NCBI GenBank assembly: GCA_016281675.1
Contig: JAEEJD010000120.1
Span: 1-5,613, forward strand
Reading direction: 5' to 3'
Length of the DNA: 5,613 nt
Source: Lachnospiraceae bacterium
GTDB lineage: Bacteria > Bacillota_A > Clostridia > Lachnospirales > Lachnospiraceae
Shown piece after piece: positions 1-5,613 of this stretch. Each line of letters opens with the position of its first letter. Within the stretch, counting starts at the first letter, position 1. The position numbers and the translations under genes are program-made. The notes under the pieces were generated by a model, which saw only the letters and a program-made list of their open reading frames with translations, was not told the origin of the DNA and made no database searches.

Positions 1-798
1 GGTGAGAATGCGAGAAGAGATATCGTCCTGATGCTCGAGGATATGGGATTCGATATCGAAAGCTCGCATCATGAGTATGCTCCTGCCCAGCACGAGATAG
101 ATTTCAGGGAAGAGGATGCGTTCGCCATGGCGGATTCCATTCAGACGTTCAAGTTCGCGGTAAGGTCGGTTGCCAAGAGATTCGGCCTGTACGCAACGTT
201 CATGCCCAAGCCCCGTCAGGATGTTGCGGGCTCAGGTATGCATATAAACATTAAGCTCATGAACGATAAAGGAAATGTTTTCATGGGAGCAAACGGTGAG
301 CCTACGGACGAGGCAAAATGGTTCGTCGGAGGATTGATGGCGCATGCAAAAGCGTTATGTGCCGTTGCCGATCCCACCGTCAATTCATATAAGAGGATAC
401 TTGCGGGATTCAACGCACCCGATACAATCACATGGGACGACAAGGGTGAGAAGGCTCTTATAGTGATCGATACGGAGCCGGGAGACGTCAAGGTGGAGCT
501 TAGATTCCCGGACGGAACATCCAATCCCTACCTTCTCTTTGCGGCATGCATGGCAGCGGGCCTTGACGGAATAAAGAACAGGACTGCACCGGGAGTGAAG
601 TACGGTCAGGAAGGCGCGGAGTATCTTCCCGAGGATCTCAAGGAGGCTCTGGGAGAACTTGCCAAAGACGAGGTCATAACGCAGGCACTCGGAAAAGAAT
701 TCACGGAAACATATATAAAGATCAAACGCGACGAGTGGAGAGATTTCATGAGTTGCGTTACACAGTGGGAGCTTGATAACTATCTGACAAGAGTATAA
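1..798 (+). CDS. glnA: Type I glutamine synthetase homologue with altered active site (5'-truncated by window edge)
   Basis: The reading frame is open from base 1, so this is the C-terminal 265 residues of a protein whose start lies upstream (family length about 440). GS family members make glutamine from glutamate, ammonia and ATP in the cytoplasm. Seen: the HHE...QHEIDF metal-ligand segment (Glu codons 73-75 and 94-96), ATFMPKP, GSGMH (His codon 241-243), NSYKR (394-396), the E-L-R motif (496-504), NPYL and AGLDGIKN. The C-terminal tail, WELDNYL, is the segment that packs between subunits. Odd: the catalytic-flap motif GYEAP reads GFNAP (Asn at 412-414), NRS reads GEK (445-453), the following IR reads IV (463-465), and the Asn of NGSG is Ala (226-228). 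The adenylylation-loop region is about 11 residues short and lacks the NLYDLP-type tyrosine site. Family membership is certain; ammonia-ligase activity is doubtful. It could be a ligase for another amine or a non-catalytic sensor. Confidence 0.93.
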   Translation, partial: GENARRDIVLMLEDMGFDIESSHHEYAPAQHEIDFREEDAFAMADSIQTFKFAVRSVAKRFGLYATFMPKPRQDVAGSGMHINIKLMNDKGNVFMGANGEPTDEAKWFVGGLMAHAKALCAVADPTVNSYKRILAGFNAPDTITWDDKGEKALIVIDTEPGDVKVELRFPDGTSNPYLLFAACMAAGLDGIKNRTAPGVKYGQEGAEYLPEDLKEALGELAKDEVITQALGKEFTETYIKIKRDEWRDFMSCVTQWELDNYLTRV

Positions 799-811
799 AT
801 GCGGTTCGGGT

Positions 812-818
812 AAAGGAG
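812..818 (+). promoter_or_regulatory. Ribosome binding site for the ANTAR regulator
   Basis: AAAGGAG lies 5 bases before the ATG at 824 and fixes that start. It sits in the 25-base gap after the GS stop codon, which has no room for a terminator, supporting co-transcription. Confidence 0.8.
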
Positions 819-823
819 AACAT

Positions 824-1363
824 ATGGGCGCGATAATAGTAGCAATGCCCAAACATGATGACTCGGATCGTATAGCGGATATAATCAAACACAGCGATAT
901 CTGGGAAGAAGTATTCATATGTGATACAGGTTCCGAAGTCCTTCGTAAGATAGAGGACATGAATATAAGCCTCGTCGTATGTACGAGAAAGCTTCGGGAC
1001 ATGGGATATGAGGAACTGTATGATTACCTTCCGGCGAGCGTGAACATGCTGCTTTTGTCAAAGGATGTCAACACGGAACTGTTTTCGAGCAATATCATAA
1101 TATTACAGATGCCGTTCAAGCAGCTGGATCTGATAAACAGTATCAGGATGCTCGAGCCCGAAGGATACAGACGTATCGGAAGGCGTCCTCCGCCAAGGAG
1201 CGGGACCGACAAGCAGACGATAGACGAAGCAAAGCTCCTGCTGATGAACAGGAACAATATGACGGAACCGGAAGCATACAGGTATCTTCAGAAGAACAGT
1301 ATGGATATGGGACGGACGCTTACCGAAACGGCCCGGATGATACTGGCGCTTAACAGTGAATAG
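824..1363 (+). CDS. ANTAR-domain transcription antiterminator with degenerate receiver domain
   Basis: A 179-residue cytoplasmic protein. Residues 3-110 have the alternating strand/helix pattern of a response-regulator receiver (IIVAM, SLVVCT, MLLLS, IIILQMPF). Residues 128-176 match the ANTAR RNA-binding domain: DEAKLLLM, EAYRYLQ, then MD and R-x-L-x-E-T-A-x-x-IL. ANTAR proteins bind paired hexaloop hairpins in nascent mRNA and prevent termination (NasR, AmiR, NasT, EutV). The receiver appears unable to take phosphate: the phosphoacceptor Asp position after SLVVC is Thr54, the Lys-Pro of strand 5 is Met96-Pro97, and the acidic pair after strand 1 is Ala7-Met8. The linker (111-127) is Arg/Pro-rich, not an obvious coiled coil. 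A response regulator of this kind, called GlnR or NitR, has been described next to glnA in solventogenic Clostridium (from memory), so control of nitrogen genes is the likely role. Its RNA target is not in this window and may lie upstream of the GS gene. Confidence 0.87.
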   Translation: MGAIIVAMPKHDDSDRIADIIKHSDIWEEVFICDTGSEVLRKIEDMNISLVVCTRKLRDMGYEELYDYLPASVNMLLLSKDVNTELFSSNIIILQMPFKQLDLINSIRMLEPEGYRRIGRRPPPRSGTDKQTIDEAKLLLMNRNNMTEPEAYRYLQKNSMDMGRTLTETARMILALNSE

Positions 1364-1375
1364 ATTATCATGTTT

Positions 1376-1381
1376 GAGGTG
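1376..1381 (+). promoter_or_regulatory. Ribosome binding site for dapL
   Basis: GAGGTG lies 5 bases before the ATG at 1387 and selects that start, which gives the usual DapL N-terminus (INxNYxKLxGSYLF pattern). Confidence 0.7.
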
Positions 1382-1386
1382 ACAAA

Positions 1387-2601
1387 ATGGTTAGGATCAA
1401 TGACAATTATCAAAAATTACAGGGAAGCTATCTGTTCTCGACGATAGCCAAAAAGGTCTCGGAGTATTCCGCATCGCATCCCGATGCGAAAATCATACGC
1501 CTCGGCATCGGCGATGTGACAAGGCCTCTGACACCTTCGGTCATTAGGGCACTTCACGATTCGGTCGATGAGATGGCGGATGAAGCAACATTTCGCGGGT
1601 ATGCACCTGACCTCGGGTATGATTTTCTCCGTAAGGCGATCTGTGACAACGATTACAGGGCCGGAGGATGCGATATAAGTGAAGATGAGATATTCGTATC
1701 CGATGGGGCAAAGCCGGACTCGGGTAATATTCAGGAGATATTCGACGGCGCAAACAGGATAGCCGTTTGCGATCCCGTGTATCCCGTCTACGTCGATTCG
1801 AACGTTATGGCGGGGCGTGCGGGTGATTACGTCGAGTCAACGGGAACATACAGCAATGTCATTTATATGCCGTGTACAAAAGAAAACGGATTCAAACCGG
1901 AGATCCCGGATGAGACCCCCGATCTTATCTATCTCTGCTTTCCGAATAACCCCACGGGTGCTACCGTGACAAAGAGCGAGCTTCAGGAGTGGGTCGATTA
2001 TGCCAATAAGAACGGATCGGTTATTATATTCGATGCTGCTTACGAGGCGTACATTTCAAGCGCTGATGTTCCTCATTCGATATATGAGTGCAGCGGTGCA
2101 AAAGAGTGTGCGATAGAACTTCATTCTTTTTCGAAGAACGCCGGTTTCACGGGCCTTCGACTCGGGTATGCCGTTGTTCCGAAAGAGCTCGTGCGCGGCG
2201 GTGTATCTTTAAATGCACTGTGGGCGAGAAGACATGCGACCAAATATAACGGCGCTCCCTATATCGTGCAGCGTGCGGGTGAGGCTGTATACTCGCCCGA
2301 GGGAAAGCGCGAGATACAGGGCCTGATCGATTATTATATAGAAAATGCAAAGTATATATTGTCAGGTCTTAAGAGCGTGGGATATACTGTGTACGGCGGT
2401 GTGGATTCACCGTACATATGGCTTGCGACACCGGACGGTATGACGAGCTGGGAGTTCTTCGATCATCTGCTCGGAACAGCAAACGTTGTCGGGACACCCG
2501 GCGTCGGATTCGGATCGTGCGGAGAGGGATACTTCCGTCTGACCGCGTTCGGAAGCCATGAGAATACACGTGAAGCCGTGGATCGTATTAAAAAGTTGTA
2601 A
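1387..2601 (+). CDS. dapL: LL-diaminopimelate aminotransferase
   Basis: A 404-residue, full-length class I/II PLP aminotransferase. DapL converts L-tetrahydrodipicolinate plus glutamate directly to LL-2,6-diaminopimelate and 2-oxoglutarate, bypassing the succinylase and acetylase branches of lysine and peptidoglycan synthesis. Visible motifs: N-terminal NYQKLQGSYLFSTIAKK (8-24); LGIGDVTRPL (39-48); YAPDLGYDFLR (72-82); SDGAK (105-109) of the PLP-phosphate region; FPNNPTGA (185-192) with the cofactor-contacting Asn; FDAAYEAYI (215-223) with the Asp216 and Tyr219 cofactor contacts; SFSKNAGFTGLRLGY (247-261), where Lys250 is the predicted Schiff-base lysine; and YFRLTAFG (382-389), with Arg384 as the substrate-carboxylate arginine. 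SFSK-AGFTG with IGDVTRPL distinguishes DapL from ordinary aspartate aminotransferases. All expected catalytic residues are present, so I expect it to be active. It lies 23 bases after the ANTAR gene and 16 before glmS; both DapL and GlmS feed peptidoglycan precursors. Confidence 0.96.
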   Translation: MVRINDNYQKLQGSYLFSTIAKKVSEYSASHPDAKIIRLGIGDVTRPLTPSVIRALHDSVDEMADEATFRGYAPDLGYDFLRKAICDNDYRAGGCDISEDEIFVSDGAKPDSGNIQEIFDGANRIAVCDPVYPVYVDSNVMAGRAGDYVESTGTYSNVIYMPCTKENGFKPEIPDETPDLIYLCFPNNPTGATVTKSELQEWVDYANKNGSVIIFDAAYEAYISSADVPHSIYECSGAKECAIELHSFSKNAGFTGLRLGYAVVPKELVRGGVSLNALWARRHATKYNGAPYIVQRAGEAVYSPEGKREIQGLIDYYIENAKYILSGLKSVGYTVYGGVDSPYIWLATPDGMTSWEFFDHLLGTANVVGTPGVGFGSCGEGYFRLTAFGSHENTREAVDRIKKL

Positions 2602-2605
2602 GGAG
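2600..2605 (+). promoter_or_regulatory. Ribosome binding site for glmS, overlapping the dapL stop codon
   Basis: AAGGAG begins within the TAA stop of dapL, with a long 12-base spacer to the ATG at 2618. The start is independently fixed because GlmS must begin Met-Cys. The overlap suggests that dapL and glmS translation is closely linked. Confidence 0.7.
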
Positions 2606-2617
2606 AAATAACGAAGT

Positions 2618-4492
2618 ATGTGCGGAATAGTAGGATATATAGGAGATAAGCAGGCGGCCCCCGTTCTGCTTTCAGGTCTTGCAAAGCTCGAATACAGAGG
2701 GTACGACTCTGCGGGCCTTGCTGTCAGGGACGGTGAGAAGCCGGCTGTCGTTGTCAAGACGATCGGCAAACTGAATAACCTTGTCGAGAAGACCGATGAG
2801 GGAAAAGCCCTTGCCGGCAACTGCGGCATCGGTCACACGAGATGGGCAACCCACGGTGCACCGAGTCAGATAAACGCGCATCCTCATGTGTCGGGTAACT
2901 GTAGCAATTCCGGATCGGGTGAAGTGGAGTCGCTCGTTGTCGGAGTACATAACGGTATCATTGAGAACTATCAGGAACTCAAGGCCAAGATGGAGAGGCA
3001 CTCATACAAGTTCTATTCCGAGACCGACACCGAAGTTCTCATAAAGCTTGTCGATTACTACTACAAGAAATACAAGATGGGTCCCATAGATGCACTCGCA
3101 AAAACGATAGTGCGTGTCAGGGGTTCATATGCGCTTGTTGTAATGTTCGCGGATCATCCCGACAAGATATATGTTGCCAGAAAAGAATCTCCGCTCATCA
3201 TCGGACAGGGAGAGGGGGAGATGTTTGTTGCATCCGATGTTCCGGCTATCCTGTCTCACACAAGAAAAGTATATTACATCGGAAACCTCGAGATGGCCGA
3301 GATCACGGCAGACGGAGCGACATTCTATAACCTTGACGGTGATACGATAATCAAGGAATCAAGTGAGGTTGAGTGGGATGCCGAAGCGGCCGAAAAGGGC
3401 GGATACGAGCATTTCATGATGAAGGAGATCCATGAACAGCCCCAGGTCGTAATGGATACGCTTCGCAAGTATATCCGCGAGACCGAGGAAGGCAGGATCA
3501 TCGATCTTACAGAGACGGGACTTACCGAAGATCTGATAAAGAAAATGTCCCAGGTATATATCGTGGCATGCGGAAGCGCGTGGCATGTCGGAATGGAGGC
3601 GCAGTACGTCATTGAAGAACTGGCCGGACTGCCTGTCAGGGTGGAGCTTGCTTCGGAGTTTCGATACAGAAAGAGCAGGCTTGTCGACGATTCTCTTGTC
3701 ATAATAATCTCCCAGTCGGGCGAGACCGCCGATTCACTTGCGGCGCTTCGAATGGCTAAAGAGAAGGGGCTTCCGACCCTTGCGATAGTAAACGTTGTCG
3801 GCTCCTCGATAGCCCGTGAGGCGGATTACTGTATGTATACTCTTGCGGGTCCCGAGATATCGGTGGCTACGACAAAGGCATACAGCTGCCAGCTTGTGTG
3901 CATGTTCCTGCTGGCTCTTAAGTTTGCAAATTGCAGGGGCTGTATTGACGAGTATGATGAATACCTTACCGAACTTCTGGCTCTTCCGGATAAGATGAAG
4001 AAGATACTCGAAGACAAGGAGAGAATACAGTGGTTCGCTTCAAAGTATTCGAATGCAAAAGATATATTCTTCATCGGAAGAGGAATAGACTATTCTATTT
4101 GTCTTGAAGGATCTCTTAAGATGAAAGAGATCAGCTACATCCACTCGGAAGCGTATGCAGCGGGCGAGATGAAGCACGGGACCATTTCACTCATCGAGGA
4201 CGGAACCCTCGTTATCGGAGCGCTCACACAGACCGATCTTTATGAGAAGACTCTTTCAAACATGATGGAGTGTAAGAGCCGTGGAGCTTATCTCATGGGT
4301 GTTACGGTCTACGGAAAATATGATGTGGAAGATTCGGTCAACTTCGCTGTATATGTACCGAATGCCGACGAACACTTTGTCGGAAGTCTGGCAATAATCC
4401 CTCTCCAGCTCCTCGGATATTATCTGAGCGTTGCCAAGGGCCTTGACGTTGATAAACCGAGGAACCTTGCAAAGAGCGTCACAGTAGAATAA
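2618..4492 (+). CDS. glmS: Glutamine--fructose-6-phosphate aminotransferase (isomerizing), glucosamine-6-phosphate synthase
   Basis: A 624-residue cytoplasmic enzyme making glucosamine-6-phosphate from fructose-6-phosphate and glutamine, the first step to UDP-GlcNAc and peptidoglycan. The N-terminal glutaminase (class II amidotransferase, about 2-220) begins MCGIVGYIG, with Cys2 as nucleophile after Met removal; HTRWATHG (73-80), HNGIIENY (111-118) and SETDTE (134-139) complete its active site. Two SIS sugar-isomerase domains follow, about 300-435 (ACGSAWH, then SQSGETADS at 365-373) and about 470-605 (GRGIDY, EGSLKMKEISYIHSEAYAAGE, KHG). The C-terminus KPRNLAKSVTVE holds the catalytic Lys619. 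It is slightly longer than the usual 600-610, mainly from a Ser/Gly-rich insertion at about 92-109, between HPH and VHNG. All catalytic residues are present. The 16-base upstream gap leaves no room for a glmS ribozyme immediately before the gene. Confidence 0.98.
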   Translation: MCGIVGYIGDKQAAPVLLSGLAKLEYRGYDSAGLAVRDGEKPAVVVKTIGKLNNLVEKTDEGKALAGNCGIGHTRWATHGAPSQINAHPHVSGNCSNSGSGEVESLVVGVHNGIIENYQELKAKMERHSYKFYSETDTEVLIKLVDYYYKKYKMGPIDALAKTIVRVRGSYALVVMFADHPDKIYVARKESPLIIGQGEGEMFVASDVPAILSHTRKVYYIGNLEMAEITADGATFYNLDGDTIIKESSEVEWDAEAAEKGGYEHFMMKEIHEQPQVVMDTLRKYIRETEEGRIIDLTETGLTEDLIKKMSQVYIVACGSAWHVGMEAQYVIEELAGLPVRVELASEFRYRKSRLVDDSLVIIISQSGETADSLAALRMAKEKGLPTLAIVNVVGSSIAREADYCMYTLAGPEISVATTKAYSCQLVCMFLLALKFANCRGCIDEYDEYLTELLALPDKMKKILEDKERIQWFASKYSNAKDIFFIGRGIDYSICLEGSLKMKEISYIHSEAYAAGEMKHGTISLIEDGTLVIGALTQTDLYEKTLSNMMECKSRGAYLMGVTVYGKYDVEDSVNFAVYVPNADEHFVGSLAIIPLQLLGYYLSVAKGLDVDKPRNLAKSVTVE

Positions 4493-4518
4493 AATACTGT
4501 CCGTATCAAATATGGGAT

Positions 4519-4525
4519 AAAGGAG
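4519..4525 (+). promoter_or_regulatory. Ribosome binding site for the zinc-ribbon membrane protein
   Basis: AAAGGAG lies 8 bases before the ATG at 4534, which places the first CxxC pair right after the start. The 41-base gap after glmS contains only a weak hairpin (about 4501-4515) without a T-run, so read-through from glmS is likely. Confidence 0.75.
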
Positions 4526-4533
4526 ATAACGAA

Positions 4534-5451
4534 ATGATCTGTCAAAGATGCGGGAGCAATATGCCCGACGGTCAGAACTTTTGTACCGAGTGTGGATGGA
4601 GCATGCAGGCCGGGGCGAAGAAGGGACTCAAGCCGGCACACATCGTGCTGATAGTACTCGGATCGATTTTACTTTTGCTCGCAATAATAGTTGCCGTTCT
4701 GGTAGGCTCATACAAGGCTGTTAAAATGGCTTCGGATGAGGCTGTGGAAAGCTTCGCCGATAAATACGAGCCGGATATCGATATGGATATGGATATTGAT
4801 ATCGACAGCGACATAGATCTCGACAAGCTCAATGAAGCGGTCGAATCCATGAAGGATCTTGATCTTACGGGTGAAATCGGGTCCGGATCAAATGCCGAGG
4901 AGGGGAATGCGGATGCGTCTTCCCCGGAAGAACAGTCGGCGGGAGACGTTTTAAAATACACGTATGCCGATGTGGTCAGTTCAGACAATGAGACAACCGT
5001 CACCCCGAATGGAGGAATGAATTCATCCACCGTTCTCGCAAACGGCAAGGACCTCGGAGGATTTCTTGATTATGTCGATAACGTCGTTCTTGAAAAGGGA
5101 CGTACGATAAACAGAGAACTCTTCTGCGAGATTCTCTCGACAATGCTCGTGGACGAATCGGCGCTCAAGGATTTTGATGAAGTGCAGAAGAACATGATCA
5201 TGGCGCTCGCCCTGGCGAACAACTTCCATGATACGGATGTGAAGATTAACAGCTGTAATTTCAATGATGGCAATTTTACGGATTATCACTATAACGTGAC
5301 CGCCTATGGCACGGATGACATCTGGCTCGTAAACTACAGAGATCGCACGGTATTTTTCCATGACGGCAAGACAGAATACGTATCGACAATGTTCAAGGAC
5401 GAATATCTCGCAATCTGGATGATGGCTGTTGATGAATACTACAAAAAATAA
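4534..5451 (+). CDS. Zinc-ribbon single-pass membrane protein, function unknown
   Basis: A 305-residue protein whose overall function I do not recognise. Residues 3-20 form a short zinc ribbon with two CxxC knuckles (Cys3/Cys6 and Cys17/Cys20, CQRC and CTEC), as in many zinc_ribbon_2-type proteins of Firmicutes. A basic stretch (KKGLK, 29-33) precedes one hydrophobic helix at about 36-58. By the positive-inside rule the zinc ribbon is cytoplasmic and the C-terminal 245 residues are outside. Immediately outside is an acidic run of alternating Asp (81-97), then a low-complexity Glu/Ser/Gly/Asp linker (about 112-140), then a folded-looking domain (about 141-305) rich in aromatic and Asp residues, with FLDYVDNVVLEKG, FHDTDVKI and WLVNYRDRTVFFHDGK. 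It is the last gene before a strong terminator. Envelope location alongside peptidoglycan-precursor genes may be coincidence. The existence of the gene is well supported by its RBS, domain layout and codon use. Confidence 0.88.
   Translation: MICQRCGSNMPDGQNFCTECGWSMQAGAKKGLKPAHIVLIVLGSILLLLAIIVAVLVGSYKAVKMASDEAVESFADKYEPDIDMDMDIDIDSDIDLDKLNEAVESMKDLDLTGEIGSGSNAEEGNADASSPEEQSAGDVLKYTYADVVSSDNETTVTPNGGMNSSTVLANGKDLGGFLDYVDNVVLEKGRTINRELFCEILSTMLVDESALKDFDEVQKNMIMALALANNFHDTDVKINSCNFNDGNFTDYHYNVTAYGTDDIWLVNYRDRTVFFHDGKTEYVSTMFKDEYLAIWMMAVDEYYKK
4774..4824 (+). repeat. In-frame Asp-X hexanucleotide repeat
   Basis: Nine Asp codons alternate with Ile, Met, Ser or Leu codons over 17 residues of the zinc-ribbon protein. 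The DNA is a degenerate GATATn-type hexamer repeat, most regular at 4774-4800. Each unit is two codons, so slippage by whole units would keep the frame and only change the length of the acidic stretch next to the membrane. Confidence 0.85.
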
Positions 5452-5454
5452 CGA

Positions 5455-5492
5455 CAAAGAAGCCGGACCACATAAGCGGTCCGGCTTCTTTG
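5455..5492. terminator. Strong hairpin terminator, probably bidirectional
   Basis: A perfect 15-bp inverted repeat (5455-5469 with 5478-5492) encloses an 8-base loop (5470-5477). The stem has a GC-rich core (GCCGGACC) and an A-rich foot on the left with a T-rich foot on the right (CTTCTTT), so it can act on either strand. It starts 3 bases after the stop of the zinc-ribbon gene and ends the rightward operon. The U-tract is short and interrupted, but the stem is very stable. Confidence 0.9.
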
Positions 5493-5523
5493 CTATCCGC
5501 GGCTCTTTACCGCTTCTTCCCGA

Positions 5524-5613
5524 TTATGCGATCGGGTGCTGACGAAGAGCTACAAGATCGTTCCAGCTGATCTCCATCGTGTTGTAAGCATATGTTCCGT
5601 ATGTTCTTGTAAC
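5524..5613 (-). CDS. 3' end of a leftward gene, product unknown (partial)
   Basis: Read on the minus strand from the right edge, this frame is open for 29 residues and ends in TAA (plus positions 5524-5526). The tail is VTRTYGTYAYNTMEIS followed by WNDLVALRQHPIA. Its codons (CCG, CTT, CGT, ATC, GGA) resemble those of the neighbouring genes, and a convergent gene fits the two-way terminator 32 bases away. Other frames in this 90-base stretch are also open (one minus frame reaches a stop at 5507-5509), so the choice rests on codon and residue plausibility. I cannot name the product from so short a piece. Confidence 0.5.
   Translation of the reverse strand, partial: VTRTYGTYAYNTMEISWNDLVALRQHPIA

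Noticed and set aside
799..823. Possible ANTAR hexaloop RNA target or promoter between GS and the regulator gene
   Set aside because: The gap is 25 bases and mostly RBS; it cannot hold a dual-hairpin antiterminator site.
385..1002. Long minus-strand open frame (205 codons) across the GS end and ANTAR start
   Set aside because: It lies antisense to two genes with clear family motifs, crosses their boundary, and its translation resembles no protein I recognise.
2407..2829. Minus-strand open frame (140 codons) spanning the dapL/glmS junction
   Set aside because: Antisense to well-identified dapL and glmS coding sequence; Arg/Pro/Ser-rich shadow composition.
4501..4515. Small hairpin in the gap between glmS and the zinc-ribbon gene
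   Set aside because: Only 6 bp including a G-T pair, a 3-base loop and no T-run, so too weak to call a terminator.
2600..4536. Similar leader text before glmS and the zinc-ribbon gene (aggaga...taacgaa before each ATG)
   Set aside because: Short and built around the ribosome binding site; not enough to call a repeat or shared regulatory element.
4572..5048. Minus-strand open frame (158 codons) with an SISISIS-type repeat
   Set aside because: It is the complement of the Asp-X repeat in the zinc-ribbon gene, which has the RBS and the domain structure.
5499..5536. Two small hairpins after the main terminator (4 bp at 5499-5513; CCCGAT/ATCGGG at 5519-5536)
   Set aside because: Short stems without T-tracts; the second overlaps the predicted minus-strand stop codon. 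Probably chance.
1..5613. CRISPR arrays, insertion sequences, tRNA or rRNA genes
   Set aside because: No spaced direct repeats, transposase motifs, terminal inverted repeats or cloverleaf-like segments were seen; nearly all of the window is coding.

Overview
The window looks like a piece of a Clostridia chromosome, most likely Lachnospiraceae. The evidence is a DapL-type lysine/peptidoglycan pathway gene, a type I glutamine synthetase (GS) homologue followed directly by an ANTAR-domain regulator (an arrangement known from clostridia), strong AAGGAG-type ribosome binding sites, moderate GC, and a GlmS carrying a Ser/Gly-rich loop insertion that I associate from memory with Lachnospiraceae. The family assignment is an inference.

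Layout: five genes run rightward with gaps of only 25, 23, 16 and 41 bases and no terminator between them, so they are probably one transcript. In order they are (1) the C-terminal 265 residues of a GS homologue, cut by the left edge; (2) a small response-regulator-like protein with an ANTAR RNA-binding domain; (3) dapL, LL-diaminopimelate aminotransferase; (4) glmS, glucosamine-6-phosphate synthase; (5) an unrecognised zinc-ribbon, single-membrane-pass protein with an Asp-X repeat. A 15-bp perfect hairpin follows gene 5 and is a convincing terminator. The last 90 bases probably hold the 3' end of a convergent leftward gene.

The theme is nitrogen flow into cell wall: a glutamine synthetase homologue, a nitrogen-type antiterminator, a glutamate-dependent aminotransferase giving LL-diaminopimelate, and a glutamine-dependent aminotransferase making the amino-sugar precursor of peptidoglycan.

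The most interesting signal is in the first two genes. The GS homologue keeps its metal ligands and several structural motifs, but at the positions of catalytic Glu327, Arg339, Arg344 and Asn264 (enteric numbering) it has Asn, Glu, Val and Ala. The ANTAR protein's receiver domain has lost its phosphoacceptor Asp and conserved Lys. A GS-like protein that may not be catalytic, sitting beside an RNA-binding antiterminator that probably cannot be phosphorylated, suggests a ligand-sensing GS/ANTAR pair analogous to NasS-NasT or AmiC-AmiR. That functional link is a hypothesis; the residue changes are visible directly.
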